A stretch of 64,000 nucleotides of DNA from the NCBI RefSeq assembly GCF_003751805.1, contig NZ_RKHQ01000002.1, forward strand, positions 620,001-684,000, given 5' to 3'. Made by a program: the position numbers and the translations under genes. Positions 17,070 through 24,464 of the stretch are shown one piece after another. Within the stretch, counting starts at the first letter, position 1. Each line of letters begins with the position of its first letter. This DNA comes from Salana multivorans (GTDB lineage Bacteria > Actinomycetota > Actinomycetes > Actinomycetales > Beutenbergiaceae). A model generated the notes under the pieces. The model searched no databases and was not told the origin of the DNA. It saw nothing but the letters and a program-made list of their open reading frames with translations.

Positions 17070-18637
17070 GCGTCCGGCGTCGCGGCGGGCTCCGGCGCGG
17101 CCGAGGACGTCGCGTCGGACGACGGCGAGCCGGAGGCGCTCGGGGACTCCGGTGCCGGCGAGCTCGGCTCCGGGGTCGGCTCGCTCGGCGTGGGTGTCGG
17201 CGTGCTCGGGTCCGTCGGGCTCGGCGTGGGCTCGGTCGGCGTCGGGGTCGGGGACGGGTCCGTCGGCGTGGGAGTCGGGGACGGACTGGGCGACGGGGTC
17301 GTCGGTGACGGCGAGGGCGTCGGCTTGGGCGTCGCCGGCGTGGTCGGGCTCGGCGTCGGCGTCGGGGTCTCCGGACCGGTCGGCGTCGAGGGAGCCGTCG
17401 GTGTCGCCGGGGTCGTGGGGGTCGTGGGAAGGGCTGCGGCGAGACGGCGGTACAGCTCCTGCGCGGCGAGCCAGTCGGCGGTGAGCGGGACCGGCGTCAC
17501 GCTCTTGCCGGACTTGAGGTCGATGCCGCGCGAGAGCATGAACGTGTACGGGTCGACCGACTTGCCGTTGACGTACGTCCCGAAGTGCAGGTGCGGACCC
17601 GAGGCGCGTCCCTCGCTGCCGACGAGCGCGATGATCTGACCGGCCTCGACCTGGTCGCCGACCCGGACGAGGACGCCCGGCGCCGCCATGTGGTTGTAAG
17701 AGGTCTGCACGCCGTCGCCGTGGTCGACGACGACCGCCCACCCGCTCAGCCCGAACTGGCGGTTGCCGTTGCCGACGTAGCTGACCGTGCCGGCCGAGGC
17801 GGCCCGGATCGGGTAGCCGAGCGGTGCGGCGAGGTCGACGCCCGCGTGGAACATCGCGCCGATGACGCCCGCGATCGGACCGCGGAAGCCGTAGCCGGAG
17901 ACGTAGCGTCCGTTCGGGAGCGGGTTGACCCACCCGTCGTCGCTGACCGTGATGCCCGCCTCGGCGAGCTGCGCCGCGAGGGTGTCGTCGGCGGCAGCCG
18001 GCTCGGGGGCCGGCGGCGCCTCGGCGTAGATCGTCGCCTGCGGCCACCACTGGGCGAGGATCGCGAGCTCCTCGGCGAGCGACGGCTCGGGGTCGTGCGG
18101 CCGCAGGGGCTCGTCCCACGGCAGGCCGTCGAGCACGTCCGCCTCACCGACCTCGAGGACCGGGGCGGTCGGCGAGGGGCTGAGGACGTGCGGCTGCGTC
18201 GGAGCGACGGACGGGGTGGAGGCGGCGGCCGGGTCCGCAGCGACGCGGGTGGTGTCGCCGGTCCCGGGGTTCGGACGGGCCGAGGTCCCGGAGGTCACGG
18301 CGACCGAGGTCCCGGTCGACGACGTCCCGGTCGTCGACGGGGTCGGGAGCTGCGCGAACGGCGTGAGCAGGTAGTCGGGGTACACCGACCGGGACGTGGA
18401 GGAAGCGGTGCCGGTCCCGCCGGTGGACGGGGTCGTCGACGTGCCCTGACCCGTCACGGTCCGCACGAGCGTCGGGCTCAGGCCCGCGTCGATGCTCGAC
18501 GACCGTGCCGATGCCGCTGGGAGACCGGCGCTCTCGCGCGCGCCCCCCGGGCCGGCCGACGCGGCCGAGCCGATCCAGCCGACGATCGCGAGGGTCGCTG
18601 CCGCGACCGTCACGCTACGCCTCATCGCGATGCGCAC
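17066..18637 (-). CDS. secreted M23-family peptidase with Pro/Thr-rich tail
   Basis: 523 residues. A signal peptide (about 1-28) is followed by a Ser/Thr-rich region, then an LytM/M23 metallopeptidase domain (about 235-370) with HAGVDLAAPLG (His264, Asp268) and HLHFG (His349, His351), the zinc ligands and catalytic His. From about 405 to the end runs a TPxP-type repeat tail rich in Pro, Thr and Ser, probably a wall-spanning or glycosylated linker. Likely a peptidoglycan endopeptidase or an envelope-remodelling factor. The GTG start at 18637 has AAGGAG 8 nt upstream; an in-frame ATG lies at 18625. Confidence 0.92.
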   Translation of the reverse strand: MRIAMRRSVTVAAATLAIVGWIGSAASAGPGGARESAGLPAASARSSSIDAGLSPTLVRTVTGQGTSTTPSTGGTGTASSTSRSVYPDYLLTPFAQLPTPSTTGTSSTGTSVAVTSGTSARPNPGTGDTTRVAADPAAASTPSVAPTQPHVLSPSPTAPVLEVGEADVLDGLPWDEPLRPHDPEPSLAEELAILAQWWPQATIYAEAPPAPEPAAADDTLAAQLAEAGITVSDDGWVNPLPNGRYVSGYGFRGPIAGVIGAMFHAGVDLAAPLGYPIRAASAGTVSYVGNGNRQFGLSGWAVVVDHGDGVQTSYNHMAAPGVLVRVGDQVEAGQIIALVGSEGRASGPHLHFGTYVNGKSVDPYTFMLSRGIDLKSGKSVTPVPLTADWLAAQELYRRLAAALPTTPTTPATPTAPSTPTGPETPTPTPSPTTPATPKPTPSPSPTTPSPSPSPTPTPTDPSPTPTPTEPTPSPTDPSTPTPTPSEPTPEPSSPAPESPSASGSPSSDATSSAAPEPAATPDA

Positions 18638-18761
18638 GACGTACGCTCCTTACGCTCTGCCCCCGACCGGGATCCGGCCTCGACGGATCCCACGTACCTG
18701 GGCAGGGTACCTCCGCGTTCGAGCGGGCACTACCCCTGACCCCCGATCACGTCCGGGCCGG

Positions 18762-18767
18762 TAGGTT
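18762..18767 (+). promoter_or_regulatory. leaderless-type -10 box before the HIT gene (TAGGTT)
   Basis: TAGGTT, 6-nt spacer, then ATG at 18774. No ribosome site. Confidence 0.5.
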
Positions 18768-18773
18768 CGTGAC

Positions 18774-19217
18774 ATGCCAACGCTCTTCAGCCGCATCATC
18801 GACGGCGAGATCCCCGGCCGGTTCGTCTGGTGCGACACCCGGTGCGTCGTCTTCCTCGACGTCTCCCCCGTCACCCCCGGTCACGCGCTCGTCGTGCCGC
18901 GGGAGGAGGTGGACCACTGGATCGACGCGTCGCCCGAGCTGCTGGCGCACCTGCACGAGGTGGCCCGCGAGATCGGCGCGGCCCAGCTCGCGGCATTCGG
19001 CGGTGAGCGCGCCGGCCTCGTCATCGCCGGATACGGCGTCCCGCACCTGCACCTGCACGTGTTCCCGACGTCCGACATGGCGCCGTTCGCGAACCTCGAC
19101 GGCGCCCCGGCAGACGAGGACGACCTCGACGCCGCCGCCCGTGCCCTGCGCTCGGCCCTGGTCGAGCGGGGCCACCACGACGTCGTCGAGGCGTCGCTGC
19201 TCGCGTCCGCGCGCTAA
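18774..19217 (+). CDS. HIT-family nucleotide hydrolase/transferase
   Basis: 147 residues, full length for the family. The histidine triad HLHLHVF (His91, His93, His95) binds the phosphate of a nucleotide conjugate, and the N-terminal FSRIIDGEIPGRFVW segment is typical of Hint/HinT-like proteins. Such enzymes hydrolyse AMP-lysine, AMP-phosphoramidates or dinucleotides in the cytoplasm. A leaderless-type box fixes the start. The gene converges on an unknown gene across the 57-bp repeat array. Family secure; natural substrate not shown. Confidence 0.92.
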   Translation: MPTLFSRIIDGEIPGRFVWCDTRCVVFLDVSPVTPGHALVVPREEVDHWIDASPELLAHLHEVAREIGAAQLAAFGGERAGLVIAGYGVPHLHLHVFPTSDMAPFANLDGAPADEDDLDAAARALRSALVERGHHDVVEASLLASAR

Positions 19218-19233
19218 CCGCCGAGCCCGCGCC

Positions 19234-19515
19234 CGAGCCTGCGCCCGAAAGGCAGGGCTCCGGCTCACGCCACGAGCTGGCACGCCACGAGCTGGATGGT
19301 CGGCTCAGCCCTCCGCCAGAGGGCGGCTGCCGGGCCAGGCCTCCAACTGGATGGTCGGCCCGAGCCTGCGCCCAAAAAGCAGGACTCCGGCTCACGCCTC
19401 CAACTGGATGGTCGGCCCGAGCCTGCGCCCAGAAAGCGGGGCTCCGGCTCAGGCCTCCAACTGGATGGTCGGCCCGAGCCTGCGCCCGAAAAGCAGGGCT
19501 CCGGCTCAGGCCTCC
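19234..19515. repeat. 57-bp tandem repeat array between convergent genes
   Basis: The block CCTCCAACTGGATGGTCGGC and following bases recurs with exact 57-bp spacing at 19340, 19397 and 19454; at 19511 it runs into the end of the next gene. A degenerate copy begins near 19234 and holds a 15-bp direct duplication (19266-19280, 19281-19295). On the minus strand each full unit contains codons matching the neighbour's last residues, L-E-A-stop. Each unit can fold into a stem pairing GAGCC/GGCTC and GCCC/GGGC around an A-rich loop. It fills most of the 288-bp gap, where I see no gene. Confidence 0.9.
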
Positions 19516-20000
19516 AGGTAGCTGGTCCCGGTGTAGAAGTGCAGCACCGCCACGTCCAGCTCCTCCTCGATCCGGTCCGCCCAGCCGCGGTGGAACGCGT
19601 CCGCCACGGCGCGCGGCTGCGTGACCGCGAACACCTGGATCTCCCCCTGCGCCGTCTCGAGCTCGGTCCGCAGCGCGGCCACGACGTCGTCGGCAACGGT
19701 CCCGCTCGCCACGTCGAGCCCCTGCTCGGCCAGGGCGGCGACCGATCGCGCCAGCGCGTCCGACGCCGTCGCGATCGCCTCGTCCGGCGTCACGTCGTTC
19801 GCCCCGGTCAGGTCCTCCCACGCCTCCTTGAGGTCGAGGACCGCCAGGTGGTCGATGAAGTCCGCGACGACGCTGCGGCGCACCTCGCTCGGCACGATGA
19901 GGCGCACGTCGGTCCCGTCCGGGCCGGCGATCGTCCGGATGTGGGTGACGTCGATCGGGAGGAGCGCGTCCTCCGTGATGACGACGACGGTGTTGGGCAT
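19506..20000 (-). CDS. conserved-looking protein of unknown function
   Basis: 164 residues, soluble, no signal peptide. The N-terminus (PNTVVVITEDALLPIDVTHI) and C-terminal IQVFAVTQPRAVADAFHRGW segment suggest an alternating alpha/beta fold somewhat like universal-stress-type proteins, but I do not recognise a family. The ATG at 20000 is chosen over an upstream in-frame start because AGGAGA lies 4 nt before it. The stop codon lies inside the 57-bp repeat array, whose units repeat the codons of its last residues. It is divergent from zapE. Confidence 0.75.
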   Translation of the reverse strand: MPNTVVVITEDALLPIDVTHIRTIAGPDGTDVRLIVPSEVRRSVVADFIDHLAVLDLKEAWEDLTGANDVTPDEAIATASDALARSVAALAEQGLDVASGTVADDVVAALRTELETAQGEIQVFAVTQPRAVADAFHRGWADRIEEELDVAVLHFYTGTSYLEA

Positions 20001-20078
20001 GGCGTCTCCTGTCCATCTGCTGACCGCCACCCGTATCCACGTGGCGGTCCGGGGCCTGGCACCAGCCTAGGGCTGCCC

Positions 20079-20084
20079 TACGCT
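20079..20084 (+). promoter_or_regulatory. leaderless-type -10 box before zapE (TACGCT)
   Basis: TACGCT, then CGGGGG, then GTG at 20091; no ribosome site. Confidence 0.5.
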
Positions 20085-20090
20085 CGGGGG

Positions 20091-21107
20091 GTGCCAGCTC
20101 GCGCCCACCTCACCGATCGCATGCCGGAGGTGGCGCCGTCGGAGCTCCTCGCCGGCCTCGTCCCGCCGCCGCAGTTCGCCGGGGCGACGTTCGAGAGCTA
20201 CCACCCGGACCCGGCCCACCCGTCCCAGGCCGCCGCGCTCGCCACGATGCGCGGCCTCGCCGAGGCGATCCTCGCGCCCCCGCGCCGCGGGCTCTTCCGC
20301 AAGGCGCCGCCGCCGCCCGCGAGCGTCTACCTCGACGGCGGCTACGGCGTCGGCAAGACCCACCTCCTCGCGTCGCTCGCGCACGCCGTCGGCCCGGAGC
20401 GCAGCGCCTACGGCACGTTCGTGGAGCTGACCCACCTGGTCGGGGCGATGGGCTTCGCCCAGACCGTCTCGGCGCTCTCGGCCCTGCGCCTGCTGTGTAT
20501 CGACGAGTTCGAGCTGGACGACCCGGGCGACACGGTCCTCATGTCCCGGCTCCTGCGCGAGCTCGCCGACGCAGGCGTCTGCATCGTCGCGACCTCGAAC
20601 ACGCTGCCCGAGGCGCTCGGCGAGGGCCGGTTCGCCGCCGAGGACTTCATGCGCGAGATCCAGGCGCTGGCGGCCCGGTTCACCGTCGTGCGGATCGACG
20701 GACCGGACTACCGGATGCGCGACGGCCGGCCCGAGCACCGCACCCTGACGGACGAGGAGCTGGCGGCCGAGCTCGCGGCGGTCGGCGACGACGCCACCGT
20801 CTCCCAGGACGCGTGGGGCGACCTGCTCGCCCACCTCGCGCGCATCCACCCCTCGCGCTACGGGCGCCTGGTCGACGACGTCGACGCGGTCTTCCTCACC
20901 GGCGCGGCCCAGCTCGACGACGACATGGTGGGGCTGCGGCTCGTCGTGCTGGTCGACCGGCTCTACGACCGGGACGTGCCCGTCCGGGTGAGCGGGACGG
21001 CCGTCGCCGACCTGTTCTCGCCGCGGATGCTGAGCAAGGGGTACCGCAAGAAGTACTTCCGCGCGCTGTCCCGGCTCGGCGCGCTCGCGAGCCGCCGGCT
21101 CCCGTAG
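20091..21107 (+). CDS. zapE: AFG1-like ATPase, cell division protein ZapE
   Basis: 338 residues. The P-loop GGYGVGKTH (about 83-91) and Walker B LLCIDEFELDD are those of the AFG1/ZapE AAA family, as is the C-terminal FSPRMLSKGYRKKYFRALSR segment. In proteobacteria ZapE acts on the Z ring; in actinobacteria the role is little studied. The GTG at 20091 is selected because of the leaderless-type box at 20079-20084; upstream in-frame codons read through the opposite gene. Monocistronic in appearance. Confidence 0.9.
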   Translation: MPARAHLTDRMPEVAPSELLAGLVPPPQFAGATFESYHPDPAHPSQAAALATMRGLAEAILAPPRRGLFRKAPPPPASVYLDGGYGVGKTHLLASLAHAVGPERSAYGTFVELTHLVGAMGFAQTVSALSALRLLCIDEFELDDPGDTVLMSRLLRELADAGVCIVATSNTLPEALGEGRFAAEDFMREIQALAARFTVVRIDGPDYRMRDGRPEHRTLTDEELAAELAAVGDDATVSQDAWGDLLAHLARIHPSRYGRLVDDVDAVFLTGAAQLDDDMVGLRLVVLVDRLYDRDVPVRVSGTAVADLFSPRMLSKGYRKKYFRALSRLGALASRRLP

Positions 21108-21128
21108 CTCCGGCCGGGCCGGACGGGC

Positions 21129-22472
21129 TCAGCGCGCCGGCCGCCGGCGCACCAGCGGCGACGCCGGGTGGTGCCGGGCGAACTTCTTGAGCTGGTTCGC
21201 CATGGCGACGGCGATGTAGAGCCATCGCCGCGGGCTGCGCTCGGCCCGGTAGTAGAGCGGGTTCGTCACGGCGCCCGCCCGGCGCAGCCGCCGCACGAGC
21301 CGGCGCTGCTCCGGGGCGAACACCCGCAGGAGCAGGAGCGGCACGACCGTGAACAGGTGCTCGCGGGACGCCAGCACGAGCGAGGGCGCGGCGTCGCCCC
21401 CCGCCTCCGCGGCCTCGCGGTCGGCCGGGACGAAGGCGTGCGCGTACAGCGCGGCCACGTTGTACCCCGAGGCCGTCACCGCGAAGCCGCTGCGCCCCAC
21501 GCGCGGGTTGATCTCCAGGACGCGGTAGACGCCGTCGGCGTCCCGCATGAGGTCGACGTTCGCGAACCCCGACCAGCCCAGGTGCTCGACGAGCCGGACG
21601 ACCTCGCGCAGCGTCAGCTGGACGGCCGGGTCCTGGCGTGCGTCGACCGTCGCCTGCGCGACGGAGTTCCCGAGCGCCGACGGCGTGTGCTCCTCCAGCA
21701 GCACGCGGCCGAGCTGCGCGAGGACCGGGCGCCCGCGCGCGTCGAGGAACACGTTCGCGGCCGCCATGGCCGCGTCACCGCCGGGCAGCAGCTCCTGGAC
21801 GAGGACCGGCGAGCCGAGACCGGCGCCTGCCATCGTCGCCAGCAGGCGCACCGCCTCGTCGGCCGACGCCGCCACGTGCACCTTCGCCTGCCCCGGGTAG
21901 CTGACGGCGTGCGCCGCCGTCGTCGAGGCGACCTTGACGACCCGCGGGTAGGTCAGCGCGCGGAGCCGGTCGTCGATCCCCGGCTCGCCCGGGACGACGA
22001 CGAGTGTCTCGGGGTGCGGCACGCCCAGCTCGGCGCACGCCGCCATGACCTCGGCCTTGCTGGAGACTCGGGCGACGGTCGCCGCGTCCGGGTAGGGCAC
22101 GACGAGGTCGGGCACGTCGGCGAGGGACGGCGCGGCGCGCACGAGCAGATCGACGAGCCAGTCGGCGCTGGCCAGGACGAGGTGCGGCCGGCCGGGCTCC
22201 TCGGCCGCGACCGAGCGCAGCACCTCGGCGAGAAGCTGCGGCGTCTCCAGCCCGGGGACGACGCGCAGGTCGACGATCGCCGAGTCCGCGACCGCCCCGG
22301 TGCGAGCTCCCGCCACTACGACGCTGCGGACCCCGAACGCCTCGTGGAAGGCCCGGGCGCTGCCGTAGGCGCCGAGGTCACCGCCGAGGATGACGGGCCG
22401 CGGCACCGTTCCCGCGACCGCTGGATCGACGGGTTCGGGACGGGAGGATCGGTGCCGCGAGGTGGGAGCCAC
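21129..22472 (-). CDS. ATP-grasp carboxylate-amine ligase-like protein
   Basis: 447 residues. A Rossmann-like N-terminal domain (PVILGGDLGAYGSARAF) precedes an ATP-grasp fold with the lysine-bearing YPRVVKVAS strand, VLVQELLPGG, and the metal-binding VYRVLEINPRVGRSG segment near 325. This resembles carbamoyl-phosphate-synthase-like ATP-grasp ligases, a group that includes D-aspartate ligases making peptidoglycan cross-bridges. The basic, aromatic C-terminus (RRWLYIAVAMANQLKKF) may associate with membrane. Start GTG 22472 lies 7 nt after a TAGGCT box; an upstream GTG at 22493 is less likely. The substrate is not known; the wall role is inference. Confidence 0.8.
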   Translation of the reverse strand: MAPTSRHRSSRPEPVDPAVAGTVPRPVILGGDLGAYGSARAFHEAFGVRSVVVAGARTGAVADSAIVDLRVVPGLETPQLLAEVLRSVAAEEPGRPHLVLASADWLVDLLVRAAPSLADVPDLVVPYPDAATVARVSSKAEVMAACAELGVPHPETLVVVPGEPGIDDRLRALTYPRVVKVASTTAAHAVSYPGQAKVHVAASADEAVRLLATMAGAGLGSPVLVQELLPGGDAAMAAANVFLDARGRPVLAQLGRVLLEEHTPSALGNSVAQATVDARQDPAVQLTLREVVRLVEHLGWSGFANVDLMRDADGVYRVLEINPRVGRSGFAVTASGYNVAALYAHAFVPADREAAEAGGDAAPSLVLASREHLFTVVPLLLLRVFAPEQRRLVRRLRRAGAVTNPLYYRAERSPRRWLYIAVAMANQLKKFARHHPASPLVRRRPAR

Positions 22473-22479
22473 GACGGCG

Positions 22480-22485
22480 AGCCTA
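22480..22485 (-). promoter_or_regulatory. leaderless-type -10 box before the ATP-grasp gene (TAGGCT)
   Basis: TAGGCT on the minus strand, 7 nt before GTG 22472. Together with the box at 22510 it forms a very tight divergent promoter pair. Confidence 0.5.
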
Positions 22486-22509
22486 GACGGCACAGCACCT
22501 GACGCGCTC

Positions 22510-22515
22510 TAGCCT
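22510..22515 (+). promoter_or_regulatory. leaderless-type -10 box before the DUF3000 gene (TAGCCT)
   Basis: TAGCCT, 6 nt, then GTG at 22522. Confidence 0.5.
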
Positions 22516-22521
22516 GGGCGC

Positions 22522-23109
22522 GTGCCGCAGAACGAGACCCCCTCGCTGCCGCCCGACTTCGAGGCGGCCCTGCTCAGCCTGCGTGGCCATGCGTGGCGGA
22601 GCGAGGTGCGTCTCGAGGAGGTCCCGCCGCCGACCCGGATCGCACCGTGGGCCCTCGCGCTGACCGCGGAGGTCAACCCGACGAGCGAGCCCGAGGACAT
22701 GGTGGCCAACGGCCGCTTCGTCGTCCTCCACGACCCGGACGGACAGGACGCCTGGAACGGCACGTTCCGCGTCGTCGTCCTGGCCCGCGCCCGGCTCGAG
22801 GACGAGATGGGCGACGACCCGCTGCTCGGCGAGGCCGCGTGGAGCTGGCTGACCGACTCCCTCACGGAGGCTGGCGCCGACTACCACTCGCTGTCCGGGA
22901 CGGTGACGCGCGTCCTGTCGGAGACGTTCGGCGGGCTCGAGGTGCGCGGGCACGAGGTGGAGGTCGAGCTGCGCGCGTCCTGGACGCCCGGGTCGACCGA
23001 CCTCGGACCGCACCTGCGCGCCTGGGTGGCCGCGACGGCCTGGGCCGGCGGTCTCCCGCCGCTGCCGGAGAACGTGACCGCGCTCGGCGCTCGGCGGCCC
23101 CGTGGCTGA
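22522..23109 (+). CDS. DUF3000 domain protein
   Basis: 195 residues, cytoplasmic, with the characteristic N-terminal ALLSLRGHAWRSEVRLEEVPPP and the GRFVVLHDPDGQDAWNGTFR segment of the actinobacterial DUF3000 family. Function unknown. It is followed by the RNase D gene with an 8-nt overlap (GTG 23102 within the end of this gene), and this DUF3000-rnd order recurs in actinobacteria as far as I recall. Start supported by the leaderless-type box. Confidence 0.88.
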   Translation: MPQNETPSLPPDFEAALLSLRGHAWRSEVRLEEVPPPTRIAPWALALTAEVNPTSEPEDMVANGRFVVLHDPDGQDAWNGTFRVVVLARARLEDEMGDDPLLGEAAWSWLTDSLTEAGADYHSLSGTVTRVLSETFGGLEVRGHEVEVELRASWTPGSTDLGPHLRAWVAATAWAGGLPPLPENVTALGARRPRG

Positions 23110-24376
23110 GGGCGACGCGAACGTCCCGGCGACGCAGGTCGAGCCGACCCCGCTCCTCGAGCCGCGGGACGGCGTCCCGCCGGTGATCGAGACCCAGCAG
23201 GCGCTGGAGGAGTACGCGGCGGCCCTCGCTGCCGGTACCGGGCCGGTCGCGGTCGACGCCGAGCGGGCCTCGGGGTTCCGGTACGGCCAGCGCGCCTACC
23301 TCGTCCAGCTCCGGCGCGAGGGGGCGGGCACGGGACTCGTCGACCCGGTCGCCGTCCCCGACCTCACGCCGCTGGCCGACGCGCTGGCCGGGACCGAGTG
23401 GGTGCTCCACGCCGCCTCCCAGGACCTGCCCTGCCTCACCGAGCTCGGGCTGCACGCCGACCGCGTGTTCGACACGGAGCTGGCCGGGCGCATCCTCGGC
23501 CGCGATCGCGTCGGGCTCGGCGCCATGGCCACGTCGGAGCTGGGGCTGTCGCTGGCCAAGGAGCACTCCGCGGCCGACTGGTCGACGCGGCCGCTGCCGG
23601 AGGCCTGGCTGCGCTACGCGGCCCTCGACGTCGAGATCCTGGTCCGGCTGCGCGACGTCCTGGAGCGCGAGCTGCGCGCGAGCGGCAAGCTGGCGTGGGC
23701 CGAGCAGGAGTTCGAGGCGACCCGGCTCGCTCCCCCGCCCGCGCCGAAGATCGACCCGTGGCGGCGGGTGACCGGCGTCTCGCGGCTGCGCGAGGCGCGT
23801 CGTCTCGCGATCGCCCGCGAGCTGTGGCTCGCCCGCGACGCCCTCGGGCGCGAGCGTGACATCTCCCCCGGCCGCGTGCTGCCGGACCGCGCGATCCTCG
23901 CGGCGGCCGAGGCGGCGCCGCGCACGGAGCAGGGGCTCGGCTCGCTGCCGGAGTTCCGGGGACGGGGCACCCGCGCGCGCCTCGCCTACTGGTGGAAGGC
24001 CGTCGAGCGCGCGCTCGCCCTGCCGGAGTCGGAGCTGCCGCCCCGGCGCGCCCCACACCCGTCCGGCCCGCCGAACCCCCGCTCGTGGCTGCCCCGGTTC
24101 CCCGAGGCGGCCGAGCGACTGCGCGCGGTCCGGGCGAGGATGCGCCTGCTTGCCGACGAGGTCGGGACGCCGCAGGAGAACCTGCTGTCCCCCGACCTGC
24201 AGCGTCGTCTCGCCTGGGAGCCGCCGAACCCGGTCGACGACGCGAGCGTCGAGGCCGCGCTGCTCGCCGCCGGCGCCCGCCCGTGGCAGGCGGGACTCGC
24301 CGCCGGACCGCTGGCGGCGGCGCTGCTCGACCCCGCGTCGGTGCCCGACGGCCCGACCGGGACGGATGCCCCCTGA
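23102..24376 (+). CDS. rnd: ribonuclease D
   Basis: 424 residues; 3'-5' exoribonuclease of the DEDD superfamily used in RNA maturation. The first acidic motif is VDAERASGF (Asp52, Glu54); further motifs are LHAASQDLPCL and YAALDVEIL. An HRDC domain follows (about 225-300), then an additional C-terminal region. It starts within the end of the DUF3000 gene, indicating coupling. The N-terminal 25 residues are poorly conserved in appearance. Family secure. Confidence 0.93.
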   Translation: MAEGDANVPATQVEPTPLLEPRDGVPPVIETQQALEEYAAALAAGTGPVAVDAERASGFRYGQRAYLVQLRREGAGTGLVDPVAVPDLTPLADALAGTEWVLHAASQDLPCLTELGLHADRVFDTELAGRILGRDRVGLGAMATSELGLSLAKEHSAADWSTRPLPEAWLRYAALDVEILVRLRDVLERELRASGKLAWAEQEFEATRLAPPPAPKIDPWRRVTGVSRLREARRLAIARELWLARDALGRERDISPGRVLPDRAILAAAEAAPRTEQGLGSLPEFRGRGTRARLAYWWKAVERALALPESELPPRRAPHPSGPPNPRSWLPRFPEAAERLRAVRARMRLLADEVGTPQENLLSPDLQRRLAWEPPNPVDDASVEAALLAAGARPWQAGLAAGPLAAALLDPASVPDGPTGTDAP

Positions 24377-24389
24377 GCGCTCGCGGTAC

Positions 24390-24412
24390 ACCTGATACTC
24401 CTGGTATCAGGT
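24390..24412 (+). promoter_or_regulatory. 23-bp palindromic operator upstream of fadAB
   Basis: Perfect inverted repeat with arms ACCTGATAC and GTATCAGGT separated by TCCTG. It abuts the candidate -10 TAACCT (24412-24417), so bound protein would cover the promoter. TetR- or GntR-type repressors of fatty-acid genes use sites of this size; the actual regulator is not in the window. Confidence 0.75.
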
Positions 24413-24417
24413 AACCT
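24412..24417 (+). promoter_or_regulatory. candidate -10 box of the fadAB operon (TAACCT)
   Basis: TAACCT overlaps the last base of the operator by one nucleotide and would start transcription near 24424, giving a 41-nt leader that contains the fadA ribosome site. Confidence 0.5.
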
Positions 24418-24464
24418 CCTGCTGTGGGCGCAGCGGCGCCCGTCACGCTCCCCGGAGGTCACCG

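Noticed and set aside
19234-19515. 57-bp repeats as a CRISPR array
   Set aside because: Units are contiguous with no variable spacers, too long for CRISPR repeats, and no cas genes are present.
19021-20040. Repetitive protein read through the 57-bp repeats on the - strand
   Set aside because: The frame needs to ignore the 19506-20000 gene and overlaps the HIT gene; the 19-residue periodicity only reflects the 57-bp DNA period.
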